A stretch of 64,000 bases of DNA from Mycocentrospora acerina (lineage: Eukaryota > Ascomycota > Dothideomycetes > Pleosporales), in NCBI GenBank assembly GCA_022701365.1, contig JAKUHH010000072.1, forward strand, positions 310,001 through 374,000. Reading direction: 5' to 3'. Below the pieces are notes generated by a model. The model saw only the letters and a program-made list of their open reading frames with translations, had not been told where the DNA came from and did no database searches. Below, in pieces: positions 1 to 11,814 of this stretch; within the stretch, counting starts at the first letter, position 1; the number at the start of each line of letters is the position of its first letter. A program made the translations under genes and the position numbers.

Positions 1-250
1 TGAGACCCAACTACCCAGTTGCTGAGTTACGAAATCTTCTCGCCATGGCCCTGGGAAGTGATCACAAGACCGGCGTCGATCTGGGCCTTGTTGAGCATGG
101 TTCTGGTGGTGGGGAAACAACAGAATCACCTACTGGAGCCCAACTTAATGGACGAAACCAAGCCAGAGCCTTTGAGGTACGCAAACAGTCTCCACACTAC
201 ACTATCAGAGCACAATTAATGAACCAACTAGCGGTACATCAATCTTGCAG

Positions 251-1849
251 CTGTCGTTAACTTCGGCGTTATCATCCTCGCTTCGTGGGAGTCGTTCGCT
301 GTGACTTTTCAGTTTGCGCTGTCAAACGGCGGCCCTGCTTCTATTTTCTATGGCTCTATTCTTGCTGGGATAGGCGCATGTGCCGTTGGCTTTTCGCTGG
401 CCGAACTGGCGTCGATGTGAATTCGTCCGTCATCCAAGTCTATAAAACTAGCTGACAGCAGTGCAGTGACCCAACTGTTGGCGCGCAGTATCGCTGGTCA
501 GCTAACTTCGCACCTGCTGCTCCTCGCTTTTGGGGACTGTTACAAGGTATGTTACCTATCCTTGTTTCCACTCCCTCTTTTTTGACGATTTGATCAGGAT
601 GGATTACAACTGCCGCGTGGTGCTTCGCCTGTGGTGGCCCGCCATCAATTCTGGCCAACATGATTACGTCTCTTGCTATTTTCAACTACGAGAACTATGT
701 CCCTGAGCGCTGGCATACTAGCCTGATTATGATAGCAGTCATGATTGTGCCGTTCATATTCAACCTCTGGTTCCGGAAACTGCTTGATACATTCGAAATG
801 ACTGGTGGTATTCTCCACATTACCTTGTTCATCGTTGTCATAGTCGTTCTTGTTGTCTTTGGCCCTCGCAGCGATACAGATTTTGTATTCAAGACCTTAA
901 CATCAGATGTTTCTGGCTGGGACAACCCCGGAGTGTCCTGGGGACTGGGACTGTTAAGCATGACATTCTCCGTCACAGGTGCCGATAGTGTGTTACACAT
1001 GTGTATGTTTACTCCTCTTGTTTCCAAGAATTTTACTAAAGATCATCAAAGGTGACGAGGTCAAGAAGGTCCGCACTCGAGTCCCGCGTAGTATCATCCT
1101 AGCCTGCACTGTCAATTCGGCCATGTTGATTATTTTCGCCACTATCTTACTTTTCTATATGGGTCCTCTCACAGACGAGATTGTTGCGACACCACTTCCG
1201 CTTCTCTGGATCCTCTACAGCATTACCGGATCAAAGGCCGCTACGAATGTTCTGATATCACTCATCGCTGTTATATTCTTCTTCGCATTGTTCAACATCT
1301 TTGCGTCTGTTTCACGGCTTGTCTGGGTCTTTGCGCGCGATAATGGCCTACCGTTCTCCGGCTTTTTCTCATACGTACGTTCCTTTCGAAGATGATGACT
1401 TGCTTGCTAATCTTTGATGACAGGTGCATCCCACCCTCAAGCTTCCCCTGAATGCGCTCCTACTGGTTGGTTCCATTGTCACCTGCCTCTCCCTAATCTA
1501 CATCGCCAGCGCAACCGCCTTCAACGCACTCATCTCTCTCCAGGCGTTCGCCCTCCACATATCCTATTTCTTCCCAATCCTCTTCATCTTGCTACGCAAA
1601 TTTCGCGGTCCTGCTCCTCCTTACGGCCCATTCCGAATGGGCGCTATCGGTGTACCTGTAAACATCTTTGCGCTGTGCTATATTTGTTATGTGGTTCTTT
1701 GGATGCCGTTCCCCCAGGTCCTTCCGGTTACCAAAGATAACATGAACTATGCAGGGCCGATCTTTGGAGCGGTATTGATAGGTGCACTTGCGCATTGGTT
1801 CATTCGTGGGAAGAAGACGTTCAATCTGCCGATTAATCGATATGAGTAG
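251..1849 (+). CDS. APC-superfamily amino acid/GABA-type permease (5' end unresolved)
   Basis: Plasma-membrane amino acid, choline or GABA-type permease of the fungal APC superfamily; the substrate cannot be fixed from sequence. Exons that join in frame are about 251-416, 467-546, 598-1002, 1052-1374 and 1424-1849, with introns of 49-51 nt. The protein reads through about ten hydrophobic segments. Family marks are the NGGPASIFYGS stretch in the first membrane segment, ASIDPTVGAQYRWSA after it, QGWITTAAW, and the conserved DEVKKVRTRVPRS loop. The extreme 5' part is not clear: the upstream bases 45-176 are open but do not splice in frame to position 251 with any GT-AG pair I tried. The start is therefore either outside the window, in a small exon I missed, or lost. 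Ends with a TAG after NRYE. Confidence 0.85.
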
Positions 1850-4800
1850 TCGGCGAGAGAGAAACCTTCTCTAGGAAGCGGTTACAAAATACTTATTGAT
1901 GGAAGTCAATGGTGTTTGTATATTGGAAAGGCTTTTCATGATGGCGATCTTTTACCAGAGATATATCCATCAGAATACGAGAAACGAATCATGGCTTATA
2001 TCCTGAATAACGATCGTTGTATATATGTGTATACACTTTTCATCTAAATTCATCTTCATTCTTCTTGAATCGTGCCTTGAACCATTTTTCTTTCATTTTA
2101 AATCAAGTCCCTGAAAGTGCTAAACGAAAAGCTATAGCAGGATTTATCACTAAGACATCGCTAAACTCCTGCAACTAACTACAGGGTTAAAGTGTCAGGA
2201 AGTGGTTCAACCTGAGGGTATGTACTGTTCTATTCCAGGATCTATCAGATGATAGATCATAGTACCTTTTTGGCTTGCATGGCACAGTGGAATAGAGCTG
2301 TGTCTGACATAAAGTATCAATTGCGAATATCTAAAACATTTGCAGAAGAGATCGATTACCGCAAGTTGATCAGAGGCTTAGTACGAGTCATAACGCGTAC
2401 CAACGAACAGGGGCCCCATTCTCCGCCACATTCCCATGCCGTTTGTACGTCATTGTCATAAATCAGAAATGACGTCTTCTAGATCCTCAAAGCCGTATTC
2501 TGCTATGGAAAGTCTTCTTACAAGTTCTCCAAACCGGTGCATAATATTGATCAGCCATTGTCATAAAACATTCCGGCTGCAGACGAGGAAAGAGGGAGCC
2601 TTCATATACTAATAATTTATCGTTCCCATGTGATATTGACACCTTTACTCTCTTTAGAACTCAAAATTTTCCGGAATAACATCCACCAGTGCCAACTCGT
2701 TTTCTAGTTCCATCAATCTCATCCCCCTGATATTTAAATTTACCGAGGTTATGATGATCTGTTCAGTATGATTCTAGTGCTGTCATGTGTTTCTGAATTG
2801 GTTGTCTATGTACTAGTCTACCTCTCGACTGAGTTGACATGCGAGTCATATAACCGAGTGGGCTTTATGAAGAAAGCTGAATGACTGCAGTTCTTTATAT
2901 ACCTATCACGGAATAGGTTAATAGTTTAGCGTTATGGCGAGCAGACCCAATTGTCAAACCTAAAATCACACTAACGTGACGCTCTCGACCACATTGCCGG
3001 CACATCATTCTGCTTGTGCCATACAGCCATGTCTCGATCGTCAAAGGCGATAGTGCACATGGGCAAAACGCAATGAAGGTCTTTTTGTGAATTGAAACGT
3101 GGGGCCTAAACCCTGACTGCAGAACAAAGCGTGTTGATCGTATGGAATGAATATGTGGTGGCAGGCAAAGCTAATTGATGGAGGCGTGAGACGCATTACG
3201 ATGACAAAGAAAGAGTGGTTCGTGGAGACAACAGACTACTTCCTATTGCATTGTGGAACATTCTGCAATGAATCTGAATCACACCATGAATACGAGAAGT
3301 ATGGGAAAGCTGTCGAATTTCACGTAAGAGCAACTCGAACCGATTTTCGTCTAATAAAACAACCGAACGCCACTCCGGAGTGCTTCTCCGTGACAAAACT
3401 TTAAAAGTGCAGTGTTATCTCGTCACTATCGTCTTGTGCTTCTACTGAATGACAATAGTCTGATGGACGTCACCACATTGAATAGGAGAGAACTGTATAT
3501 TCTGGACCACAAGGCCATCGTTTGGAAGACGGCAGACATAGGGGCGTCGGATCAACTAATCCGAGGATGAGGCGGAAATAGGAACACTAGCTACTCCTAC
3601 GCCATACTGAAGCGGCGCTATATTAGATGAAGCACGAACCTCGCGGCACCTGGACCAGGAAACTTCAGCAAGGAAGACAATGACGATATCAGTTACCTGC
3701 CGTCGGGCTGTCGATATTCTCGTCTATTACTTCGTCTTCTATGTAGTGCCACCTCGTCCCGTGAGATTCACTTTTGAACTGTCCTAAAATCTTCTGGTTC
3801 ACCTAGCCGTTTCATCATGTTTGGGAATTAATTGAGTCCGTTAACCGGAGAAAAGTTGGACGGCTGGGGTAAAACCGGCCAACTAGTACTCAAACGGTAG
3901 GGCGATCCACCTTCCTTGGCACCGGATCGGCAAACTCTCCCCACGACGATCAAACCCATGTTCATGCCCATGCTCCATGCCCCATCAACGTTCAACCTTC
4001 CGACACAACGCTCTCGCTAAAGATTTCTCGGGATCTGCTCAAACGAAAGCACATTGCAGTGAAAATTCTTGCCTGTATATGTGGATGAAGATTAATAGTC
4101 TTATATCAAAAGATGTCGCGTCAACAGCGCGCGGAAGATGTCCTTCAATGATTCTGCACGATCTGCTATGCCTCTAACCTGAACAAGGCCCTGAAAAGCT
4201 TACCGGCACATGTACTTGAGCCCTTCGATCTACTCCCAGCCACAATGCATCTAAAGCTCCAGCCTATAAAACTAAGAACGACTTGCTCCCTACTTATCAG
4301 CGGGCCGCTTTGAAATGGCGAAGCTGAGCCCGTAGATCAGCCGGTGCATGGTGTGCAGGTTCGAGAACCGAAGCCAGGCCTCGTTTCCTTACTCGTGGCA
4401 TAGACTGTAGTCGATTGTGTCTGGCATTAGGTCAGGTTCGAAGCCAATCGGAGAGATGAGGTTCAACAGCCAAGCCTTGCAGAGAGGATTAGACCCTGAA
4501 GGCGTAATTCGATCGTGTCCGTCGTTGGACGAGGTGGGCTATCGCATGTTGGGACCTGAGCGTTGTCATCATAGACTGTAAATTAGCATCTCTTGCCTAC
4601 TTCTACCGCTGGTTCCTGAGTCACGTTAGTCGATCGCACTTCACGGCAGTCTGTAGTTCTGCCACCAGGCTCCCATGGCGAGATTGCGCTCGTTGGTGAT
4701 TCGTCAGGCACGTGGCCGCAAGGCGCGATTCAGTCCCCCCATGAATCAAGACATGCGCTTAAGCAAGTTGGACTGGGTTCTGACAGCAATGTCTCCGATT

Positions 4801-4936
4801 AAGGTTCGAGCAAACGGTTCTGCAACTCGAACGCCACGGGCTGCAGCTTATATTTACTCCCAACTGCCATCCCGCCCGCATCGCGAACCGTTTTCGAAAT
4901 GCTTTCGCTGCACCAATTGACACGAATATCGACATC
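1850..4936. other. Intergenic region without a recognisable gene (3.1 kb)
   Basis: AT-rich non-coding DNA between the permease and the CFEM receptor. Only short, unconserved open frames occur, and no repeat unit, tRNA or transposon end was recognised by eye. Confidence 0.6.
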
Positions 4937-6780
4937 ATGGGTGTGAAAGCCCTCGTGGCAGCCGTGTTGTGTCTCTTGACATTTCTCGACGTTGGCGCCC
5001 TTGGTCATGGTCTTCATCCTAGGGAGTTGGGCATTGCTGATATCCCGCCATGTGGAGTGAGTGTTCCTACACCCGTTCCGCAAGAGAGAATTGAACCTGA
5101 TAGTCGTCATCTCTAGATTCAATGCATGCTTGTCACACTGCCGTCAAGTGGCTGTTCATTAGACAACACAAACTGCTTGTGCACATCTCAAGACTTTGCT
5201 CATACGAATGCTGCATGCCTGCTAGCCAACTGTACCATGGCGGACATTTTAGGTATGCTTCCTCGTAAGACATGTTTGCAGCCAATTGACAATTTGTATG
5301 AAGGTGCAGCAAAGGTACAGGCGTCGATTTGCGATTTCTCGAACGAGTCTCAAAGGGAAGACATATTCTGGTACACGTCTATCGTATATTTTGTCGCCAT
5401 CGTCTTTGTCACACTCAGAATTACCGGAAAACTGCTCTCGCAGAGGCTCTCAACAGATGATTGGATTGTCATTGTAGCTCTCCTTTTGACTGCAGTGCCT
5501 TGCGGGTGTATCTTGAAGAGTGAGTCAACATAGTAACCCCTATAATAGAACCTAAGGGTCTAACTTATTCAGCGGGACAGTTAGGTTTTGGTGAGCACCT
5601 GTGGAACCTCGGAGATGGAAGGCTACTGGAAATTCTGCGGCTGTGTAAGTATGCATTTAATGATTTTTAACTGAACATGTCGTTAATATTAAGCAGTTTA
5701 TGTTTCCTGGTGGACATACGTCGCCATTCTTTGCCTTATCAAGATCTCCCTGATCTTATTTTTCCTACAGATCTTCCAGACCGCTCGTTTTAGGGTGTGT
5801 GCTTATATTGTTCTTGTCTACATTGTCGTAAACAGTGTAATCATCGTTTTCATGACGATATTTGTGTGCATACCGATAGACGCCTTTTGGAACCAGGACA
5901 AGAAGGGAAAATGCTTGAACTTCAATGAGCTCGCCTTGGCAAACTCCGCCAGCTCTATCGTTCAAGATTTCATTCTTCTGCTACTTCCGTTGCCATTTAT
6001 CTCGAAGCTCCAGATGGTTCGTTATCGCAAGGTTGCTGTTGGCCTCATGTTTGCGATTGGTTCTTTGTGAGTTTCATTTCTTCAAGTCCAGCGGTTGATA
6101 ATACTAATGTTTACAGTGGCTGTATAGCAACGCTCATCCGTCTCAAGAGTCTTCGTAGTTTCAAGGTCTCAATAGACCCTTCATGGGACTATGTATCAGT
6201 CACAATCTGGACCGAACTCGAGCTTGCAGCCGCCATGGCATGTGTTTCGCTTCCTTCCATCCGCTTACTTTTTGTGAGAATCGTTCCAAAACGTCTTAAA
6301 AGATTCTTCACCCAAATGACGAACAACTCCCGAAGCAGAAGCAACCCAACACCGAACCAAGATACACCGCAACGACAATGGAAGAAACCGTCTACTTGGA
6401 TGACTGTCTCGCTGATGCCAGGCGAGACTTTTGACAGAACACCCAAAAGCCTAGGGAATGATGCATGGACGGGAAGATCGGCATTACGAGGCAGTTCGCA
6501 AAGACTTGAATCCCCACAGAGTAATCACAGTGATTCACGGATCGGAGTGGCATGTTCTCCTTTTGATGAAGAGAGCAGACACGATCAAATTGAGATGTTG
6601 AGAGTACCTGAGTTTAAAAAGAGCACATCAAGACAACACTGCAAAAGTTGTGGTAGCTTTGAGGATTGCACAACAGCCTTACCTGCTATGGGCCAGATTG
6701 GATGCCTACCGGAACGTACATACTCAAATACCGTCGCCACAAATCAATTCGAGGGACTGTACAAGAAGTGGACGAGATAG
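4937..6780 (+). CDS. CFEM-domain PTH11-like seven-transmembrane receptor
   Basis: Predicted surface GPCR of the fungus-specific PTH11 class, which in plant-associated ascomycetes includes sensors of host-surface cues (family knowledge; ligand unknown here). Five exons join in frame: 4937-5056, 5117-5519, 5573-5644, 5697-6066 and 6117-6780, giving 542 residues. A signal peptide spans about residues 1-22. A CFEM domain follows at about 35-95, starting DIPPCGIQCM, with eight cysteines when the later KTC is counted. Then come about seven membrane segments (from VYFVAIVFVTLRITG to the VGLMFAIGSL segment and beyond), with the family's DDWIVIVALLL and QDFILLLLPLPFI stretches. The last 200 residues are a hydrophilic, Ser-rich cytosolic tail. 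The start was chosen because it gives the secretion signal directly before the CFEM domain. Confidence 0.9.
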
Positions 6781-6929
6781 AATATTATTCAGGCGGCATC
6801 ATTTTTCTTGCCACAACGAATACGCCTAATTACCCAAAAATCTTACGCGCTAAAAGCCTGACCCAGGAGGCGTTGTCCGACTGCTCTAATCATAGGCTAC
6901 AGTTGTCGAAAAAAAGATGTTACACGATC

Positions 6930-7591
6930 TTATGCAGCACCCGTGACCGCGATATTGGCATCCATAGCCTGCTTATCCGCATGGATCCAGTTCACGCCCA
7001 ATGCAAGAAGGATATCCATACCAGGTGCGACATGCACCAAATCCTGACGATGCGAATGGGACCAGGTTTCATGCCTCGCTACAGTTGCTGCTGGACAACC
7101 GTTTACCATAATGGCCCTATCCTGGCCGAGGATCTTTTTCTCGATTTGCACACTCCGCAACATGGAGTGAACTGTCAAATCTGCGGCTTTGTTAATACTC
7201 GCCCGAATCTCAGACGTTTGTCAAACTCACTGTACTCTGTCCCCTTCATCGCTCGGTGCAGCTTCAAATACCAGGTTTCTTGGCCGTCGCTTCTCATACC
7301 ACGATACTCTGGGCTCTTGCCGCTCCATCTATGCGCATCCTTGTTTATGCGCATCACTTCTAACCCATCCATGGTCTTGAAGCTGATGACTTTATTCCTC
7401 TCTATCTCGACGATCTCGATGAACGGAGCTCCCGCCTCATTTGTAGGCGTAGCGAAACATACTAAAAAGGAGTTTGAAGAACGCCACTCATTCCGCTGCT
7501 TGACGAGGAAACTCTCGTGTTTTGTGGCTGTGAAACTTGGAAAGAGAGTAAGACCAGGAGTTGGAAGGGGCGGTAGATTGATGGATGTCAT
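6930..7591 (-). CDS. LURP-one-related / tubby C-terminal-like protein, with a frame break
   Basis: The N-terminal part (7591 down to about 7250) and the C-terminal part (about 7220 down to 6930) together resemble the LURP-one (DUF567) tubby-like fold. The second half ends with the typical VAPGMDILLALGVNW hydrophobic helix that closes this fold. Function in fungi is unknown. The two halves are in different frames. Every canonical GT-AG pair I tested between 7270 and 7209 leaves a stop or the wrong phase. A weak GC-AG intron (7252 to 7209, 44 nt) would restore the frame. Otherwise the gene carries a small frameshift, or the assembly has an error. It lies tail to tail with the CFEM receptor, 149 bp apart. 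Confidence 0.6.
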
Positions 7592-8277
7592 ATCAGTGAA
7601 CGGATGATGAGGTGGTGCGTTTATGTGAAGAGGTTGGTGAGAGAATGGACTCGAACGCGTAGAGACGTAATAATTATATACATCTTCAAATGGAGCATCC
7701 TTCTTTATCTAACCCGACGTAAGCAAATAGCGTCAGAGGCTTAGATTGTGTGTTACACAGACCGACCAATCAGTACTCGAGAGGGTTTTAAACTCAGCCT
7801 TGCTCACGCTGTTCATCCTTCCCGATATGGTGATAACAACGGCCAAGTATTTTGGACGCTAACTTTGCCTACATATTCAGACTAGCTAGGTACGCATCTG
7901 AGCCTCTAGGAGCTAAGCCCTGCATAAGCTTTAAATTTGACATGGACGCAATTCTCAGTTCTTACTCTTCTTTATATTTTATTTTGTTTGTTTTAAAGAT
8001 TTGTCGCACCAGATTCGGTACTCATCATGACCCAATACAATATGTATCATCTCTGTAAGAACTGTATTGAGACCATTTTGACTAGGCAAGAATCAAAAAA
8101 AGTGAGTAGGTACTTTTGAGTATACGTCATCAGAAACCTTATTTGATCCAATCAAAAGTAGGCTACTGAGCATTACTACGTTTTTTCCCAAAATAGCAGC
8201 CTCAGGTACTCAACTGAGTGCGATGAATCTATAACCCAGCAGACTTGTGCCTATACCAGTGAAAAAAAAATATGGTA
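7592..8277. other. Intergenic region
   Basis: Non-coding stretch between the LURP-one-like gene and the tRNA. The run of A at about 8261-8270 is the Pol III terminator (T run on the minus strand) of the tRNA-Thr gene. Nothing else recognised. Confidence 0.5.
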
Positions 8278-8358
8278 TGCCCTCTGCCAGAATCGAACTA
8301 GCGATCTTATCATAGCATTAAATACTAGTGATACGCTTTACCACTAAGCCAAGAGGGC
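8278..8358 (-). tRNA. tRNA-Thr (anticodon AGT) with 9-nt intron
   Basis: Read on the minus strand, the sequence folds as a cloverleaf. The acceptor stem GCCCTCT pairs fully with AGAGGGC. The D arm is GCTT-AGTGGTA-AAGC. The anticodon stem TATCA pairs with TGATA. The T arm is GCTAG-TTCGATT-CTGGC, and the discriminator is A. The anticodon region has 16 nt instead of 7: C-T-AGT-A, then TTTAATGCT, then A. This fits a 9-nt intron at the canonical 37/38 position and the anticodon AGT (Thr). A T run follows at once on the minus strand as Pol III terminator. Confidence 0.8.
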
Positions 8359-8772
8359 GAATCAACTGGTGCAGTTGTTGGCTTGTGATTGTATTCCAGA
8401 TTTTTTCCGATCTTGATGTTAGACACATCCAAGTTGTTTACCTCTTGGAACGATTTCGTCCTCATTGCAGTAAATTTTCTATTGTTCATGGGCTGATGCA
8501 GATCAGAACAGATGAGATTCACGAGGCTGAATAGGTAGGACGAGAGGATCAGGAATGTTGATTGTAAAGTGACTGCATCGATTGACAACAGGAGAAAGAT
8601 TTCCCGTCGCATTGTGCTACCAGGCCTGCTAATAATGCTATTTGATGCTTTCGCCGCCGTGCCGTTCCACAGAGTGTCCAATCCCTAAAGTATAAACATG
8701 AACAACAACGCCATAGACCAACTTTACATGAACTGAAAGCGAAACATTTCGGAATGCATCTTCTTTGACTGC
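8359..8772. other. Intergenic region
   Basis: Between the tRNA and the 3' end of the SAP-like membrane protein gene; no supported gene or repeat seen. Confidence 0.5.
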
Positions 8773-10011
8773 TTACTTCTTAAGGGCAGCGTCATACAAA
8801 CTGATCAGGATACCAACTATAGCGCCAATCTGCAATCCTGCATGCCCGCCAGGCACATTCCCCCTCACGACATCAACCGTCTCTGTAGAGAATGGACCCC
8901 AACGTGTCCCCGCGGCTCTTGTAAACGTCGTCTGACCGCCAACAGGCCTCTCGACAAGAGGCAGGTAAAAGGCGCTGTACGCCAATATCGCCTTGATGAT
9001 GTTGAATGTCAAAGGATCGGCAGGATACTCACGTTCTGAAGACTTGCGATTTGTATTGGCCCGAATTGTCAAGTTGAAGAAGTAACTAGCAATAAAGGGG
9101 AGTACCCAACTCGTTAGTGACCAGAGGGTGGCTGGGGCCCACCAGTCAGACGTCAGGAGACGCCAGCCGTCTGGCACGTTAACCAGGGTATCTGGGGTGG
9201 GTGCGATTGGGAAGGTTTGGAGAGTGTTAAGCTGCAGTCCTGCAGCCTCGATGAGCAAGATTAGCGTCTGGATTGCAGCCACAGATGAAGCGTTTTCGCG
9301 GATGAATTCTTTAACCTCGTCAATACGAGTGCGGGACCAGAGCTCAGTAGCTTTTGTGGCTGCAGCTTGGAACGATTGATCGGCTACTTCTGCAAGTTGG
9401 GCAGGCGACGCGGGGAAGTCGACCTCGGGGACTACTTCAGAGACGCGGCGGGGAAGAGAGCGTGGTGTGCGCGCTATCGCCAATGGTGTTCGAGCTATCG
9501 ACAGTGGTGTAGAAATTGGCGATGATGGTGACACTGGCGCTGGCGCTGGCGCTGGTGCTGTAACAGATACCACGGCTGCTAGAGGGGTGCTTTTCTGTGG
9601 GAGGGGTTCCTCACTGGGTTGTCGTCAGTCGGGTCGCGTCACGCGTCGCGTGTGTGCGTTGGGTTACATACGATTCAGACCTCTTAACGAGCGTCCGACG
9701 ACGCGTTTTCACGGCAGCAAGACCCTCTGAAGGGGAAGAACGAAGGTCGCGTTTAACAGGCGATCCGATTTGTGTTCGGCTGTAGTAATCACTGAACTCT
9801 GCGAGCTTGCCAAACGTAGGCTCGTTTAGGTTGAGACGCTCGCCGAGCACATCAACGAGGTCGTCTTTAAGGTACCCATCAGCACTGCAATGTTGCGTCA
9901 GTTGCAAGATATCATCGGGTCACTGCAGAGCGCGTACTTGGGGATTCTGGCCAGTTGCGCGAGCTCAATCAGCTCGACTTTGCGCTTGCGCTGCAGCCAA
10001 GAGCGAGACAT
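8773..10011 (-). CDS. Fungal membrane protein with SAP-like N-terminus
   Basis: Three exons (10011-9938, 9884-9672, 9613-8773) give 375 residues. Both introns (53 and 58 nt) carry a CTGAC branch sequence. The N-terminus, MSRSWLQRKRKVELIELAQ followed by a GYLKDDLVDVLGERL helix, has the two-helix K-x-x-L pattern of SAP/rho-like motifs. A Ser/Pro/Ala-rich basic linker follows, including an (AP)n run. The C-terminal half has three hydrophobic segments, in WWAPATLWSLTSWVLPFIASYFF, LTFNIIKAILAYSAFYL and LQIGAIVGILISLYDAAL. I recognise this as a conserved Pezizomycotina type but no function is established to my knowledge. SAP-like plus membrane segments could mean a nuclear-envelope protein, which is inference. 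Confidence 0.8.
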
Positions 10012-10549
10012 TGTGTGTGGATGGAATAAAGTCGCGTGGGCGATGCGATCGAGAATATGCAATTATCAAAGGGGTGGGAGCGCGTTGAGGGGCGAATGTC
10101 TGGGGTGGGGTGGTGGAGTGATGATCCAACGCGTTGTAAATAGAAGGCTGGGGATGTAGATGCACTTTTAGCGCTAAACTTTGCACGTCCAGAAACGCAC
10201 GTGACGATGTTGACGCAGAGCGCCCCATTGTGGTGAGAATGCGAGTTTGGCACGTCTGCCACATTGCATGGCAGTGACTGTGCGAGGTTGTGGTGTGTTT
10301 TGCAGATGCAGCGTAGTAGTTAGGATGCGACAATCCAGCGTCATGGCCATGAGCTAAGATAATGAATGCTATCGCTCCCGTTCTTGGCCGAAATTTTCGA
10401 GGCAGCCAACGCCGAACAACGACGACATCAGAGCCTACCCCAGCCCTTGCATCGCCACCTTGCACCTGCGACCCCCTCTGTTGCATCTTCCCCGAGCAGA
10501 TTACCCTCGAATTTCAGCAGTCTCCGTGCCGCACCGAGGCTCATCGCTA
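10012..10549. promoter_or_regulatory. Divergent promoter region between membrane protein and mitochondrial carrier
   Basis: The two genes face away from each other, so this 0.5 kb should hold both promoters. It contains an ACGCGT hexamer near 10129; no other site was recognised. Confidence 0.4.
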
Positions 10550-11814
10550 ATGGTACTTGCCCGAGTGGCCAACTTCTTCACCAACGGAGACAACTCTACA
10601 CACAACCCCGTGGATAATGGCCGGAGAGCAGAGCCCGGGGCGATGGAGAAGGCAAGAGACATTACAAAAGCCGCGGCGGTAGTCGACGAGGAGATGGATG
10701 ACGAGGCAGCGCGGCCACCGTATCTACATGTGAGGAGGCCTAGTCCCACGACAAAGGAGAGAGCCGTCAATTGACACGGATGCAGGCAATGCTAGCGGGT
10801 GGCATAGGAGGTACCACGGGTGATATGCTGATGCACTCGCTGGACACGGTCAAGACTCGTCAGCAGGGCGACCCACACATGCCGCCCAAGTACACATCTA
10901 TGGGCAGCACATACTACACCATCTGGCGCCAGGAAGGCCTGCGGAAGGGCTTATACGGGGGCGTGCAGCCCGCATTTCTGGGCTCTTTTGCTGGAACGGT
11001 GTGCTTCTTTGGTGCCTACGAGTGGACCAAACGCACCATGATTGACAATGGTGTCACCCCCTCTATTGCCTACTTCGCTTCAGGCCTCTTTGCCGACCTC
11101 GCTGCAGCTCCTGCGTACGTCCCCTCAGAGGTCCTCAAAACGCGTCTGCAGCTCCAAGGCCGCTACAACAACCCTTACTTCTCCAGTGGTTACAATTACC
11201 GCTCCACCATCGACGCTACCCGCACAATAGTTCGTAATGAAGGCTTCAGCGCTCTCTTCTACGGCTACAAGGCGACTTTGTGGCGCGACCTACCTTTCTC
11301 CGCGCTGCAGTTTGCTTTCTATGAAGAGGAGAGGAACTGGGCGAAACAGTACATGGGCTCCAACGTCATTGGCTTACCACTAGAGATTGCTACGGCAGCG
11401 AGTGCAGGAGGCATGGCAGGCGTCATCACCACACCTCTCGACGTCGTTAAGACACGCATTCAGACCCAGGTCAACCACCCAGTCCCCTCTCCAACCCAAT
11501 CAAATTTTTCGCCTACAAAACACGCTGTCCCCTCGCAATCGAGTAAACCACACAGCACGCAAAACCGTCCTATTTCCACTTCTTCCCCGTCGACTACCCT
11601 CAAGACCCACGGTGCCGCTACCCTCGACACATCATCTGTAATTACTGGTCTGAAGATCATATATCGTACCGAGGGCATTGCAGGCTGGTTCCGCGGTGTG
11701 GGGCCTCGCTTTGTGTGGACGAGCGTGCAATCAGGGACCATGCTGGTCCTATACCAAACCTTATTAAGACATTTTGAACAGCACCCACTTGTGAAAATAG
11801 ATGAAGGGGCGTAA
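10550..11814 (+). CDS. Mitochondrial carrier family protein (MME1/YMR166C-like)
   Basis: Inner-membrane solute carrier with three tandem repeats, each holding a PX[DE]XX[KR] type signature: SLDTVKTR, SEVLKTRLQ and PLDVVKTRI. Two exons, 10550-10729 and 10786-11814, give 402 residues. The 56-nt intron (GTGAGG to GATGCAG) joins PPYLH to AMLAGGIGGTTGDMLMHSLD, the standard opening of this subfamily. The closest type I recognise is the yeast YMR166C/Mme1 group, linked to mitochondrial magnesium export; that assignment is inference. An unusual Ser/Thr/Pro/Gln-rich insertion of about 55 residues lies after the third signature, in the loop between the odd and even helices. Translation could begin at 10550 (used here) or at a downstream ATG at 10643. 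Confidence 0.87.

Noticed and set aside
4310..4400. Possible tRNA (GGTTCGAGAACC resembles a T arm)
   Set aside because: The stem-loop is a palindrome by itself; no acceptor, D or anticodon stems could be paired around it.
6666..7607. Plus-strand open frame of 313 codons opposite the LURP-one-like gene
   Set aside because: No recognisable family, overlaps the end of the GPCR gene, and the minus strand carries real fold motifs.
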